This document shows, piece by piece, positions 13,025-30,831 of a stretch of DNA of 64,000 nucleotides (its first letter is position 1; each line of letters starts with the position of its first letter). Location of the stretch: assembly GCF_947507565.1 (NCBI RefSeq), contig NC_089178.1:2852001-2916000 (forward strand), given 5' to 3'. A model generated the notes under the pieces. It was not told the origin of the DNA and did no database searches. It was given only the letters and a program-made list of their open reading frames with translations. The position numbers were made by a program, and so were the translations under genes. Source of the stretch: Oscarella lobularis. Lineage: Eukaryota; Porifera; Homoscleromorpha; Homosclerophorida; Oscarellidae.

Positions 13025-15114
13025 ATGGTGAGCCAGAAACTCTCCCCAATAGGCGATATATATCTCTCATCCTAGTCGGACAGTGACGACGAACCTTTCC
13101 CGTCAGGAAGTTACAGCGTAGTCGGCTCGTTTCCTCGCGAATACGGGTAAGCGAGCTCGTGAACGCCCCACGTCTTCGAAATCGCGTCGCAATCGAGATC
13201 CCCGAGCCCCTTTTCTACACTAGATACAACGCCTGTCAAATAAAAGCGTCGTCGCGCGCTCTCAGGCACGTTTCCTCTCGACAAAAACGCCGAAAAAAAA
13301 ATCGACGAAAAACGAGAGAACATTACGTCACTCCTTTCTCTCCTCTTCTAGCTACGGTCCGGCCGACGGCGACGACGCGGCGGCGGCGGCGAGCGGCGTC
13401 GGAGCGGGCGAAGCGAAGCCGCGCATTCTCCTCATGGGATTGCGACGCGGCGGCAAGTCGTCGATCAAAAACGTCGTCTTTCACAAGATGTCTCCCAACG
13501 AGACCCTCTTTCTTGAGAGCACGAATAAGATCGTCAAGGATGGTGGGTGCCCGTTTTTTTTTCGTGATGAAGCGCGTTGCTGACGTCTTTCGTTTTTTTT
13601 TTAGTGATTCAGAATAGTTCGTTCGTGCAGTTTCAGATTTGGGATTTTCCCGGACAGATCGATTTCTTTCATCCGGCTTTTGATTCCGATGCGATTTTCG
13701 GGAGTGCCAATGCTCTCGTGTTTGTGATCGATTCCCAGGTACTTCGCGACGTCGTCCTGAAAAAGAAAATTGGGAGAAAGCGTGCTTTTCTTTTCTTTCC
13801 CTGCGCAGGATGACTACACTGACGCTTTGCAGAAATTGCACCTGACCGTAACCAAGGCATATACCGTACGTAGGGCAGTAGAGAGCGCGCGTGCATTTCC
13901 TTTTTTACGCGGAGTGCTGTAGGTCAATCCCCATATCAAATGCGAGGTCTTTATTCACAAAGTCGACGGTCTTTCTGATGATCACAAAATCGGTGAGAAG
14001 ACATTGAAAATCTCATTGGAGGCCTTTGTAAGTCTTGCGAGTGTAGAAGTCCAACGTGATATTCACCAAAGAGCGACGGACGATCTCGCTGATGCCGGCT
14101 ATGAGAATCTTCATCTCAGGTAAGGAAGTCTGATAATGAAAGTACCCTGGGAAGCGACAGAGTTCCTGCTGAAATAGACGCGATTCAGTTTTCTGGGGGG
14201 TGTTTTACGCTTTTAGTAGTATTTCCTTGTTTAGTTTCTACTTGACGAGCATCTACGATCATTCTATTTTTGAGGTAAAAAATACGCGAGCACGACTTGC
14301 ACTTTGGGTGAAGCGCTTTTTGGCGGAGTAGGCGTTTAGCAAGGTCGTACAGAAACTCATTCCCCAACTGCCTACATTAGAGAATTTGCTCAACATTCTG
14401 ATCTCAGTGAGATATAGAGAAACTGTGCACCTCGTAAGCGTAAGCGTTATCTGAGCAGAATTCTGGCATTGAAAAGGCTTTTCTATTTGACGTGATCAGT
14501 AAAATTTATATTGCCACAGATAGGTACGGGCATTGGCAGCAATTGCTCCTTTTTATGACCTCTTCTCGCAGCTCTCCTGTTGACATGCAGTCCTATGAAC
14601 TGTGCTGTGACATGATTGATGTAGTCATTGACATATCTTGCATATATGGGTAGGTCAACTAAAATAGATGATAGCGCTGTTAGAGTAATTAATGTGTAGA
14701 CTGAATGAAGAGGGCGACGGATCGGCCTACGACACGAAATCAGCGTCAATCATACGACTCAACAACAGCACCATTGTGTATCTGAGAGAAGTCAATAGGT
14801 GGGCAGGGGCGTTTTATGAGTGAGTGTCTGTGGTCTGCAGCAGTCTCACTTTTGCCAGGTATCTTGCTCTGATATGTTTGATGAGAGAGGAGAGCTTTGA
14901 GAAACAAGGTACAGGTAGTTGCAGTCCTGAGTTCTATTCTTACACATTTCTAGGTCTCATTGACTACAACTTTCACTGCTTCAGACAAGCTATTCAAGAG
15001 GTTATTTTTCGAAATCTGTATTCCTTTCCTTTTCGGCTAATGTTCCGTCTCCGATTCAAGGTCTTTGAGATTCGACGTAGGGCCCTTCTCGAACAGTCGT
15101 CGCGAGTTGTGTAG
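13025..15114 (+). CDS. RRAGC: Rag GTPase, RagC/RagD type
   Basis: Ras-related GTPase of the RagC/D branch. It pairs with RagA/B at the lysosome surface and recruits mTORC1 when amino acids are present. Conserved segments appear in order: [14 protein letters not shown] at the N-terminus, the P-loop stretch [14 protein letters not shown] (about 13428-13470), [15 protein letters not shown], then [15 protein letters not shown] as switch [17 protein letters not shown] carries the guanine-specificity region. The C-terminal roadblock-like domain includes [16 protein letters not shown] and [14 protein letters not shown]. The protein ends QSSRVV with stop at 15112-15114. The start is unusual: exon 1 supplies only the ATG (13025-13027), followed by a 48-bp GT-AG intron (13028-13075), and exon 2 opens at 13076 with [12 protein letters not shown]. 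No other ATG precedes the conserved region. RagC versus RagD cannot be decided; invertebrates usually have one gene for both. Confidence 0.93.
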
Positions 15115-15644
15115 CGTGAAAACGCCCCGATTGCATGGCTATAATATGCTGGCTCTTCTTTGTCCGTCATGCAAACGAATACATGCGCTCCGCACGCGTT
15201 CTCGTTTCACCATACGAGAATAATCGGACGCCCCAGGATTATTGTTGGGCGGAGGCCACGAATACGGCGCAAACGATCGAAAAAGGGTGTGGTCCTCTTC
15301 GCGACTTTCGGAAAGCGCCGGCGAGCGATTCCCGAACAACCAAAGTAGTCCTAGCAGCCAATCTATTAGAGAGTAGTCCTAGAGGAGCAACTACCTACTA
15401 ATCGGAGGTATGACTAATCGACGAACCGGCGCATATGACGGGCTTCCGCTTTCGGTACGAATGCGAACAAACACCAGAAGCATAAGACGTATGCGGATAC
15501 GAAAGTACCGAAGAACCTCGCCATCAATTTTATTAGTGCATCAAACAGAAAACAAGCAGAACCAGAGAAAAAACGCGCACGTGGAACGAAATGACTTTAA
15601 AATATTAGTTCTTTTTGACGGACGTTTAGACGACGAATGTTCGT
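15115..15644. other. Intergenic gap between RagC and the small GPI-type gene
   Basis: About 530 bp without a supported gene. It should hold the RagC 3' UTR and, on the minus strand, the 3' UTR of the following gene. An AATAAA poly(A) signal for that minus-strand gene is visible at 15528-15533. The 11-mer AGTAGTCCTAG occurs twice, near 15346 and 15371. Short open frames here have no recognisable similarity or splice support. Confidence 0.6.
15528..15533 (-). terminator. Poly(A) signal AATAAA for the small GPI-type gene
   Basis: TTTATT on the plus strand reads AATAAA on the minus strand, about 110 bp past the stop codon at 15645. Its position and strand fit the small secreted protein gene. Confidence 0.5.
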
Positions 15645-15920
15645 TCAGGAAAGTGCGGCGACGAGGAATCCGACGAATATGACGACAGCCGTAGGATACA
15701 ACGATACGGCGCTGCTCGGCGTCTCCGGCGTCGGCGTCATCGTTTTCGGCGGTTGCGTGCTAGGTGTCCCGTTGTTTTGGACCAGAATCGTGGTCGGAGT
15801 ATCCGTCGCAGTCGTGGCCGGAGTATCCGTCATGTTAGTGGCCATCGTCGTATTGTTCTGCGATTGGGCAAGGACCACGAGGGCGGCGACGATGAGACAG
15901 ACAGCCGATACGTACTTCAT
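15645..15920 (-). CDS. Small secreted Thr/Pro-rich protein with GPI-anchor-like tail
   Basis: Uncharacterised single-exon protein of 91 residues if translation starts at the methionine of MKYVSAVC (15918-15920); an in-frame ATG seven codons upstream is possible. Residues 1-20 form a classic signal peptide ending LAQS. The middle is rich in Thr, Pro, Asn and Ala, with NNTT and NMTD N-glycosylation sequons and many likely O-glycosylation sites. The C-terminus is a small-residue stretch (SSAVS) followed by a hydrophobic tail (YPTAVVIFVGFLVAALS) with no cytoplasmic charge, as in GPI-anchor signals. The build resembles mini-mucins such as CD52 or CD24 in layout only; no homology is claimed. An AATAAA signal about 110 bp downstream supports a real transcript. 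A short type I membrane protein is the alternative. Confidence 0.65.
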   Translation of the reverse strand: MKYVSAVCLIVAALVVLAQSQNNTTMATNMTDTPATTATDTPTTILVQNNGTPSTQPPKTMTPTPETPSSAVSLYPTAVVIFVGFLVAALS

Positions 15921-16424
15921 TTCTGTTCTTCTGTCTAACAAAAAAAGAGAAAGCTCGTGGCGGCGGAGCGCTTTTTGATGGGATTCGGACCACGAGGGTT
16001 CTGGGTGTGGCCCACTCTAGCGAAGCGGCTGAACGTGCTGCGACAATGCCGTCTTCGCGTGCGGCTTGTGCGGCACACGTGCGTGTGCACAAAGCGAATT
16101 TGAAGCGAAAAGAAGTGACTTACTTTGGACGACTACGGGAAGCAACCCTCACTCTGACGAGTCTTCTCAGGAAATGGCGAGAAGTACCACACGGAGCGCT
16201 TATTGGTTCCTTTCAACCACACCGACCCGGATGCTGCACGTGCGCTCATTTTTTGACGCCGTTGACTGCTGTTGACATAGTAGAAATCTCATGTCGAAAA
16301 AACAGCAGTTTCATGATCTGCAGCGCCGCAGCCCTCTAACGTCTTCATGGTTATATTTAGCTTTGGGTGGCTACACGGTATAAATTACGTCACGCCGACA
16401 TGCGCAGTGCATTATTCGCCTGCA
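15921..16424. other. Divergent intergenic region, small GPI-type gene / ARIH1
   Basis: About 500 bp between two divergent start codons, so it must contain both promoters. An NRF1-like half site (ATGCGCAGTG) lies near 16400, about 25 bp before the ARIH1 start. No TATA box is obvious and no gene is supported inside. Confidence 0.5.
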
Positions 16425-19017
16425 ATGGACTCGGATGATGGCTACGACGACGAGGCGGTCGATCTGTGCACTGACGACGACGAAGACGAGCTCGACTTGG
16501 TCGAAAGTACGCCCATGGCGAGCCAGCAATCGCACGAGAAAGCGGACGACTTCGATTTCGACTGTCTGACGCCTGAAACGATCGCGAAAACGATGATCGA
16601 AAGCATCGAAGAAGTGAACAACATATTCCAGGCAAGATAGGCACGCCAATAATGCGTTCGGTGGTGCGATTCGACTCGAAAAACAGATTCCGGCGACAGC
16701 AGCGCGACAGCTTCTCGTCTTTTTCAACTGGGACAAAGAGCGATTGCTCGAAAGGTACCTCCTATACACAAGTAAAATATCTCAAGAAAATTAGAATATA
16801 GGAAGAGGATTTCCTTCTAAGCTATTTTAGTTAGGTAGTCTTGTGGAAACTTTTATAGAGAGGACTGGTGCAGTGGTGCGTTGGCTGAGCCTAGTGTTAT
16901 TCTAGATATTTCAGCGGGGATCAAGACAAATTATTTGCTCAAGCTCATATAGTGAATCCGCACAAGAAACGACACATTCCCACAGTGAGTCGACGCATCG
17001 ATTCAATGCGTGTACCAGCAAAAATTTCAATAGTTGCCCTCGACTGCCACCTGTCAGATCTGTTTCGGTGGTGTGGAACCAAAGGTACAAGGTTCAAAAT
17101 AGACTACACGGATTTTTAAAACAATGAATTCTACTTCAGGATTTTACTGGTGTCGAATGCGGTCATCAATTTTGTCGAGATTGTTGGGAGATGTATCTCA
17201 CTGTAAAAATATCAGATGAAGGCATGTGTCAGGTAAAAACGATGTAGAATTTTCCTGCTGAAGATCCGTAAAACTTTTTTGTTCAGGATATCTCCTGTCC
17301 TGCCCATGAATGTCGTATACTTGTCGATGAAGTGACTGTCTAGTGAGAGTCTCTCTGTTCTTGCAAATGAGCTTATGACAAATGAGATTTTTCTAGTCAA
17401 CTTCTCAAAGATCCGGTTGTGATAAAGAAATATCAATATTTATTAGCGGGTTGTTATATTGAGGTCGAGCCCGTGCAGCAGTCTTTCATAGAATTAATAT
17501 CATTAGCTTATTTTTTTTCTAGGCAAATCGTCTGATGAAATTCTGTCCAGGACCTGGTTGTCAGAATGCTGTGCGCGTGACCTATAATGAATCCCGACAG
17601 GTCCGTTGCTTATGTAATCATTCCTTTTGGTGAGTGGGGTTTGAGCCTGTTTTGCAGTAAATCAACGACGCTTTTTTAGCTTTGGCTGCTTGGATCTAGC
17701 CCACGAGCCTGTCAAATGCCACGTGAGAAACATACATAGGGAATACATGCATCCTAGTAACCTATTCTTGTCGGGTTTAAAGTATTTGAAAAAGTGGAAA
17801 AAGAAGTGCGACAATGAAAGCGAGACGTCCAACTGGCTATCAGCCAACACAAAGGTGGAATGCAGGCCATAAATTTATAAGTAGTAGTAGCAGTCAAATC
17901 AACGTCTCTTGTCTATAATAGATTCGTTGTAGTCGACGTGATTTATTGTGCGACGCTTTGTTTCTATGTTTAGGAGTGTCCCAAATGTCATGCGGCGATC
18001 GAAAAGGGAGGCGGTTGCAATCACATGGTGTGCAGGAATCGTTCTTGCAAAGTAGAGCAGATTAATGAACCACGTCAGCGTCTACGTGTACTTGTCTCAT
18101 AGTTTGAATTCTGCTGGGTTTGCCAAGGACCATGGCAGCCACATGGATCCAGTTGGTATAGAGCTATTTCTCGGTCTTCAAAAATATTCTCTCAACTTTT
18201 CCTCAGGTATAACTGCAATCGCTACGATGAAAAGGACGCAAAGGCGGCCAGAAATTCACAAGCGGTAAGAAGATCTAAGCAGAATGTAAAATTGTTTGCC
18301 ATAGCGGACTTGTTCAGACGTCGAGGGCCAGTCTCGATCGCTACTTGTTCTACTATAACCGATACGCGAATCACTTGCGAAGTGCTAAGTTAGAGAAAAA
18401 GGTAAATTATTTTCAGAGACAAAAGCCTCGCTCACCGTCATCTCTCTCTCTCTCTCTTTCGCTCAGCTAAACGATTCCATAAAGAAAAAGATGGATGAGT
18501 TGCAGCGCCGAGGGATGACTTGGATAGAAGTGAGTGATATGATTTCTTTTCAGACGGATTCTGATGGGTTGGGTTGGCTTACTCGTAGGTTCAATTTCTC
18601 ACAAAAGCCGTCGACGTTCTTTGCATGAGTCGTGAGACGCTCATGTACACGTACGTATTTGCTTTCTATCTAAAGAAAAACAATCAGAGTGTCATATTTG
18701 AGGCGAGTCAAATTTTTGCCTTGTTCTTATTTTGAAACACGCGAATGACTACTATTTAGGAAAATCAGAAGGACGTGGAAATGGCGACGGAGACTCTTTC
18801 CGGGTACCTCGAACGAGATATGCTGACAGCTGATGTTGTCGCTGAATTGAAGCGAAAAGTTCAAGATCAGCTCAGGTATCATAACAACGCTTAGAGAAGT
18901 CGGTTCTCAACGCGCACTGCCTCCTTTTCCAGGTACTGTCAACAGAGACGGAGTGTGCTGCTTGCACACGTCTACGAAGGGTATGACAAAGAACTGTGGG
19001 ATTATATTGAAGCGTGA
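16425..19017 (+). CDS. ARIH1: Ariadne-1 RBR E3 ubiquitin ligase
   Basis: RING-between-RING ubiquitin ligase that works with neddylated cullin-RING ligases and UBE2L3, transferring ubiquitin through a RING2 cysteine thioester. The start at 16425 begins [14 protein letters not shown], an acidic N-terminus like the human protein. A UBA-like region follows ([27 protein letters not shown]). RING1 and IBR exons lie at about 17045-17700, including [13 protein letters not shown] and [35 protein letters not shown] leads into RING2 ([16 protein letters not shown]). The catalytic Cys lies in [11 protein letters not shown] at about 18010-18040. The Ariadne domain ends with [31 protein letters not shown] and [12 protein letters not shown]. 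At least ten short introns split it. Stop at 19015-19017, with an ATTAAA at 19024. It converges on the sulfatase gene, stop codons 161 bp apart. Confidence 0.95.
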
Positions 19018-19178
19018 CAGACGATTAAATAATTATTGGCGAAAGAGCAGACTACAAATGATTCATTTCTACGTTTTTCTGCTTGTAATAGTGTTTACCG
19101 CCAACAGAGTACAATTATACGAAGTAGAAAAAAAAAGCAGAAGGCGGTAACCAGAACAGGAATGAATCAATCAAACTA

Positions 19179-20751
19179 TCAATCCACCCACGGCTCCCAC
19201 ATGCCAGACCGCAGATTGGGATTTGCGTTGGGATCCGGATCAGGATAACGACACGGCACAGCAGACCGCCGATACTCGTCCAACTTCTCCAGCATCTGTT
19301 TCACCACGTCCGCTTTCTGTTCAACTAAATTGTTTCTCTCCGTCGGATCGTCAGCAATGTTGTAGAGATATATTTTCTTTTCGGGCGGTGATGGATCGGT
19401 ATCAGGGTCACTCATATTTGCCATGGGATACCATTTGGCCGGAGTCATTCCCGTCATCAATTTCCAGTCGCCGACTCGCAGAGCCGTCGTGTTTTTAATC
19501 GGATCAATATTGTGGAGAATCTCCTTTCGCGGCGACACTTTTCCACCGGCAATCGTATCCCAAACGTTGTATCCGTCTAGCGGCAAGTCACTGACGTCGA
19601 CGCCGGCCAGGTGAGCAAAGGTAGCAAACCAATCGGTCGCGTGCAAAAGCTCTCCGTTGAAATAACCCGTCTTTTTAATTCCGTATCCGTGCACAAACGC
19701 CGCTCCGCGCACGCCGCCCTCCCACAGCGTGCCCTTTGTGCCTCGAAGTGGCCAATTATTCATCGCTTCGCCGTTGAAATGACTCGCCGGCGCCCCGTTG
19801 TCTGTCGTAAACACAATCAACGTCTGATTCATCATTCCGCGAGCTTTGAGCGTTTCGGTGATATTTTTGACGGCGTCGTCGAGAGCGCCGACCATTCCAC
19901 CGTACGTACGCCGATTCATATTGGTTATATGACTCTGTTGATCGATGTAGTACTGAGGCGCTTGAAGCAAATCGCCGTACGGCTTAAAGCAGTCTGGTTC
20001 GCAGCTCGCCGCTCCGTGAACGGCCTCGAACGGAAGATAGAGAAAGAGCGGCGTTTGCGGATCGTGGGCTTCAATAATGCTGATCGCTTCATCGGCAAAG
20101 AGGTTCGTAGAGTAGATGCCGGACGCGTTTCGTATAGGAATATCGGCTTTGGCCGTAGCGCGGTGAAGGTCGAAGCCCGTGTAGTTGCCGCATCCCCAGC
20201 ACGGGGACGTGTGATTCCAGAATTCCTCGTTGCCCGTGTAGTAGCCAAAAAATGTGTCAAATCCGCGGTGTTGCGGTGTATAGGCGTACTTGTAAAATCC
20301 CAAGTGCCACTTACCAACCTTCAAATAGTAGTATTTAATTAATTAATTAAGATAATTTAATTCGTCTCGCCATGTGTGTAGCATATCCGGCTTTCTTCAT
20401 TACCGACGCAATTACTGTCTCGTTGAGAGGGAGACCGTTGGGAAGTGAGTCGAGTATGACGCTGTGCTGGAGTCCCGTGTGAATTGGGTAACGACCGCTC
20501 ATGAGGCAATTTCTCGTCGGCGTGCAAATCGGTGAGACGTAGTAGTTGTGCAAAACGACGCCGGACTTTGCAAGCGCGTCCAGCGTCGGCGTGCGAATGT
20601 TGGAACCGCTGCCCGTGAATCCGACGTCATTCCAGCCGAGATCGTCGGCAACAATTAGGACAATGTGCGGCTTGGATGCTGCAAACGTGGCCGGCAAAGC
20701 GACGAAGGCCAAAAACAAACTCAACATCTTGTCACGTGACACCCCTCGCAT
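19179..20751 (-). CDS. Arylsulfatase B-like sulfatase
   Basis: Type I sulfatase, most like the ARSB/ARSI/ARSJ group, which hydrolyse sulfate esters on glycosaminoglycans in lysosomes or outside the cell. A signal peptide (MLSLFLAFVALPATFAAS) precedes the N-terminal motif PHIVLIVADDLGWNDVGF, whose acidic pair binds calcium. The formylglycine motif is CTPTRNCLMSGRYPIHTG, with Thr where most relatives have Ser; the Cys, Pro and Arg are intact. GKWHLGFYKY, GYYTGNEEFW, TDNGAP and LRGTKGTLWEGGVRG complete the family motifs. Several N-glycosylation sequons are present. The gene has two exons joined by a 52-bp GC-AG intron at 20319-20370. Translation may start at 20751 or at the in-frame ATG at 20727, which begins directly at the signal peptide. 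Substrate specificity cannot be read from the sequence. Confidence 0.9.
20319..20370 (-). other. GC-AG intron of the sulfatase gene
   Basis: On the minus strand the first exon ends GCTACACACATG and the intron begins GCGAGACG and ends TTTGAAG. The next exon opens GTTGGTAAGTGGCAC, restoring the family motif HMVGKWHLG in phase 0. There is no GT near the junction that would restore it. The intron is only 52 bp and contains an AATTAATTAATTAA block. Confidence 0.8.
20731..20740. promoter_or_regulatory. CLEAR-type palindromic E-box GTCACGTGAC
   Basis: A perfect 10-bp palindrome matching the consensus for MiT/TFE and USF family factors. It lies between the two candidate sulfatase start codons and 31 bp before the ADH5 start. 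CLEAR elements typically sit in promoters of lysosomal genes, which suits a sulfatase. Function is inferred from sequence only. Confidence 0.5.
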
Positions 20752-20770
20752 GTGTGCATGCTCGAAAAAG

Positions 20771-22468
<1,698 letters not shown>

Positions 22469-22567
22469 CGCTTTTGGCCTGTTTGCACTGTATGTCACGG
22501 GGTTGTGTGAAAATGCCCACGGATTAGAAACGCCCACAACGCTATTTAAGGTTATCCGGGAGCTGAA

Positions 22568-22575
22568 TCACGTGC
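22568..22575. promoter_or_regulatory. E-box TCACGTGC upstream of KDM5
   Basis: A CACGTG core 32 bp before the KDM5 start codon, in the 139-bp gap after ADH5. It is one of three E-boxes close to start codons in adjacent genes. It may be a core promoter element; a chance match is possible. Confidence 0.3.
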
Positions 22576-22607
22576 CGGTGTAAACCAATCAGTCCGCTTG
22601 TTGTTTG

Positions 22608-28782
<6,175 letters not shown>

Positions 28783-28908
28783 GAAATAATGGTTCATTTT
28801 GTGTGACTTTTTGTGTCCGTAGCGCTTTTCTTTGCTGTTCTCCTAAATCGCCCAAAATTTATAACGGAGTTCTATCATATTATTTTGCGCTAGTCCGGGC
28901 GACTTTGC

Positions 28909-28916
28909 TCACGTGA
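28909..28916. promoter_or_regulatory. Palindromic E-box TCACGTGA upstream of COMMD7
   Basis: An 8-bp palindrome 17 bp before the COMMD7 start codon in the 151-bp gap after KDM5. It resembles the site in front of the sulfatase gene. Its role is inferred. Confidence 0.35.
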
Positions 28917-28933
28917 TCTCGTTCTTCCTCAAA

Positions 28934-30257
28934 ATGGCGTTTCATTTTACGTCCGAAACGCCCGACGATCAGCTCTACACGGACTTCGGCAATCTCGCCA
29001 AGTTTCCAGACGACGTAGGCATCGAATCGATTTCCTTTCGCGCCGCGACGCGTTGCAACGACGCATCTTTCAGGCCTTTTCCCAACTCGTCACCATCGTC
29101 ATTTCATTTCTGGTCGAACCCTACCAAGTAGAACAGCATAGTCACTCGTGCAATCTTGCACGCCTTCTTACTGCAGAGCTCTCGACTCCTAACCCGACTC
29201 GGCGAATTCGCCGCGGAACAGGGCATCAATCCGGGCGGCCTAAAGAACGTCGTTCGTTCTTTCTTAGCAATATCCTATAATAGACTAACTGTGTTTTTAT
29301 TACACAAACGCCTATTCTTTCTGGTTTGGAAGTTTCCTTGATTCAAAGGTGACCACTTCCTGAAGGTGGCTCTAAGAAAGAATCTGTCCCCACCGCATTT
29401 AGAAGAAGATCTGCAGCAGCTGGGTAAATGATGATTTCTATTCAGTAAACATTGGGTCCTATTGCCCTGGGGGATAGGTTTGTCTACGGAGAAATCCGCC
29501 CTCGTGGCCGCTCAGGCATGCCGGATTTTGTTTTTTTTATTCGATGATGTCAGATGATCGGCGTTTTAGTGGAAACTTAACTTGATTGCGCTGTCGAGAA
29601 CGGCGCTCGGGCAGACTCTAACCGTCAATCGTCTCGTGGACATGGATTGGCGATTTGGAGGTAAGCGAAGAGAGAGGAAGCGCGGTATAGGAAGAGGGAA
29701 ACGATCGGTTAGGATAGGTAATTACTTTAATAAAAGATGACTCAAACACTGCGGTTGCCCGTTTTCTCCCCCGTGGGAGAGATGCGGTTGATGTTGAAGG
29801 AATCCTCTCGCTAAGTGCGTCACTGCACGTGCGTTGATCTTTCCCACGCTACCCCAACAGTTCGCTTCCGAGGACACTTTGCGTTATGCGCGCTATGTTT
29901 ATTTGTTGACGTTGACAGGCACGAGGTTACTGTCTTTATGCATGCATTCTAATTTCTTCTCGCGTTCGTTAGTGACGGCGGCCAGTAGTGACGTCAAAAA
30001 GGTCGGGAATTCGTTTCTGCAGGTGAGGGCGACACCTGATAGAAACCCTATTCAAAATAAACATTAGAATTCATTTCCAGGTCAAGTTTAGTCTCGACAA
30101 GGGAGGCAAGACGGAAGACGTGTACATGGGTGAGTTTCTATTTTATTGCAAGGTACCAAATGCTCGACGTTTCGCTTTAGAACTGAGTCTTCACCAGTTC
30201 TATCAGTTTCTTCACGAGATGGAGAAAGCGAAAGCTAGTTTAGAGTACATGAGTTGA
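28934..30257 (+). CDS. COMMD7: COMM domain protein, COMMD7-like
   Basis: Subunit of the COMMD/CCDC22/CCDC93 (Commander) assembly, linked in mammals to NF-kB restraint, cullin ligases and endosomal recycling. The start at 28934 gives MAFHFTSETPDDQLY. The N-terminal helical region reads AFSQLVTIVISFLVEPYQ and LLTRLGEFAAEQGINPGGL, then HFLKVALRKNLSPPHLEED. LIALSRTALGQTLTVNRLVD leads to the COMM domain: MDWRFGVTAASSDVKKVGNS, QVKFSLDKGGKTEDVYME, FYQFLHEMEKAKASLEYMS. Stop at 30255-30257. The match to human COMMD7 as I recall it is strong across the second half. One intron (29270-29353) has AT-AC ends with U12 signals. The intron from about 29661 to 29972 is the longest in the gene and shows nothing else. 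Confidence 0.9.
29270..29353 (+). other. U12-type AT-AC intron in COMMD7
   Basis: The intron opens ATATCCTATAA, close to the minor-spliceosome donor consensus RTATCCTTT. It contains TTCCTTGAT at 29334-29342, a full match to the U12 branch consensus TTCCTTRAY. It ends GGTGAC, 12 nt after the branch adenosine at 29341. Removing it joins SFLA to HFLKVALRKN in phase 0, restoring the COMMD reading frame. No plausible GT-AG pair does so. Confidence 0.85.
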
Positions 30258-30829
30258 TGAGTTGAAATATGCATGGATGCTCGTCGCTCAATTCGATTTT
30301 CCACGTAAGTGCTTTTAATATGGTGTGTCTACTGAATATGCGCACGAGAAACGTGCGCGCTAAAATCCCTCCCCTCTGTGTGCGTGTCACGCTCGCGTCA
30401 CCCCGCGTGCGAAGAAGAACTTGAATTCGATTTCGGTTCGTAAATATGAAAGGTCGACACTTGCGTCATTTGTCAGGCGGCCGAACTGAAACCTCTCTAC
30501 TATCGTAATTCGATTGCTGCGCACGCTCATCGGGCAATCAAATCAAGGCTTCGGCCATGGGCAGACTGAGACCGTCTCGCCCCACTTCTCATGTTTACGT
30601 TCGCAACTGTCGCAGTACACACGCACAGAATGAGATTCGATGGTCAATTAGACACTGATAGACGCCGCGCTGACACTCGCACAACGTACATGAATAAAAT
30701 ATCTCCCAGAATGTCCAAATAGCCAAATAAATGAGCTCGCCTATAACCCCTAACGTACCCCCTATACACTCGCCCGCACGTAAAAAAAAGAGATCGAAAC
30801 CAACCTGCTACGGTCTCTCTCGTAATTTA
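30258..30829. other. Convergent intergenic region COMMD7 / SH3 adaptor
   Basis: About 570 bp between converging stop codons. Plus-strand AATAAA signals at 30693-30698 and 30726-30731 would suit COMMD7 and imply a 3' UTR of roughly 450 nt. A 7-bp stem hairpin, GCGCACG/CGTGCGC with an AGAAA loop, lies at 30340-30358 within it. No gene is supported. Confidence 0.55.
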
Positions 30830-30831
30830 TT
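30826..30831 (-). terminator. Poly(A) signal overlapping the SH3 gene stop codon
   Basis: On the minus strand the sequence around the stop reads TATAATAAATTA: the TAA stop at 30832-30830 overlaps AATAAA at 30831-30826. No other AATAAA on this strand is close downstream. If used, the 3' UTR would be only about 15-30 nt. Confidence 0.4.

Noticed and set aside
15139-15682. Several open frames of 60-96 codons between RagC and the small GPI-type gene
   Set aside because: Basic, low-information translations, no splice support, and they overlap each other in different frames.
19611-20342. Plus-strand open frame of 243 codons
   Set aside because: Antisense to the conserved sulfatase exon; no family features.
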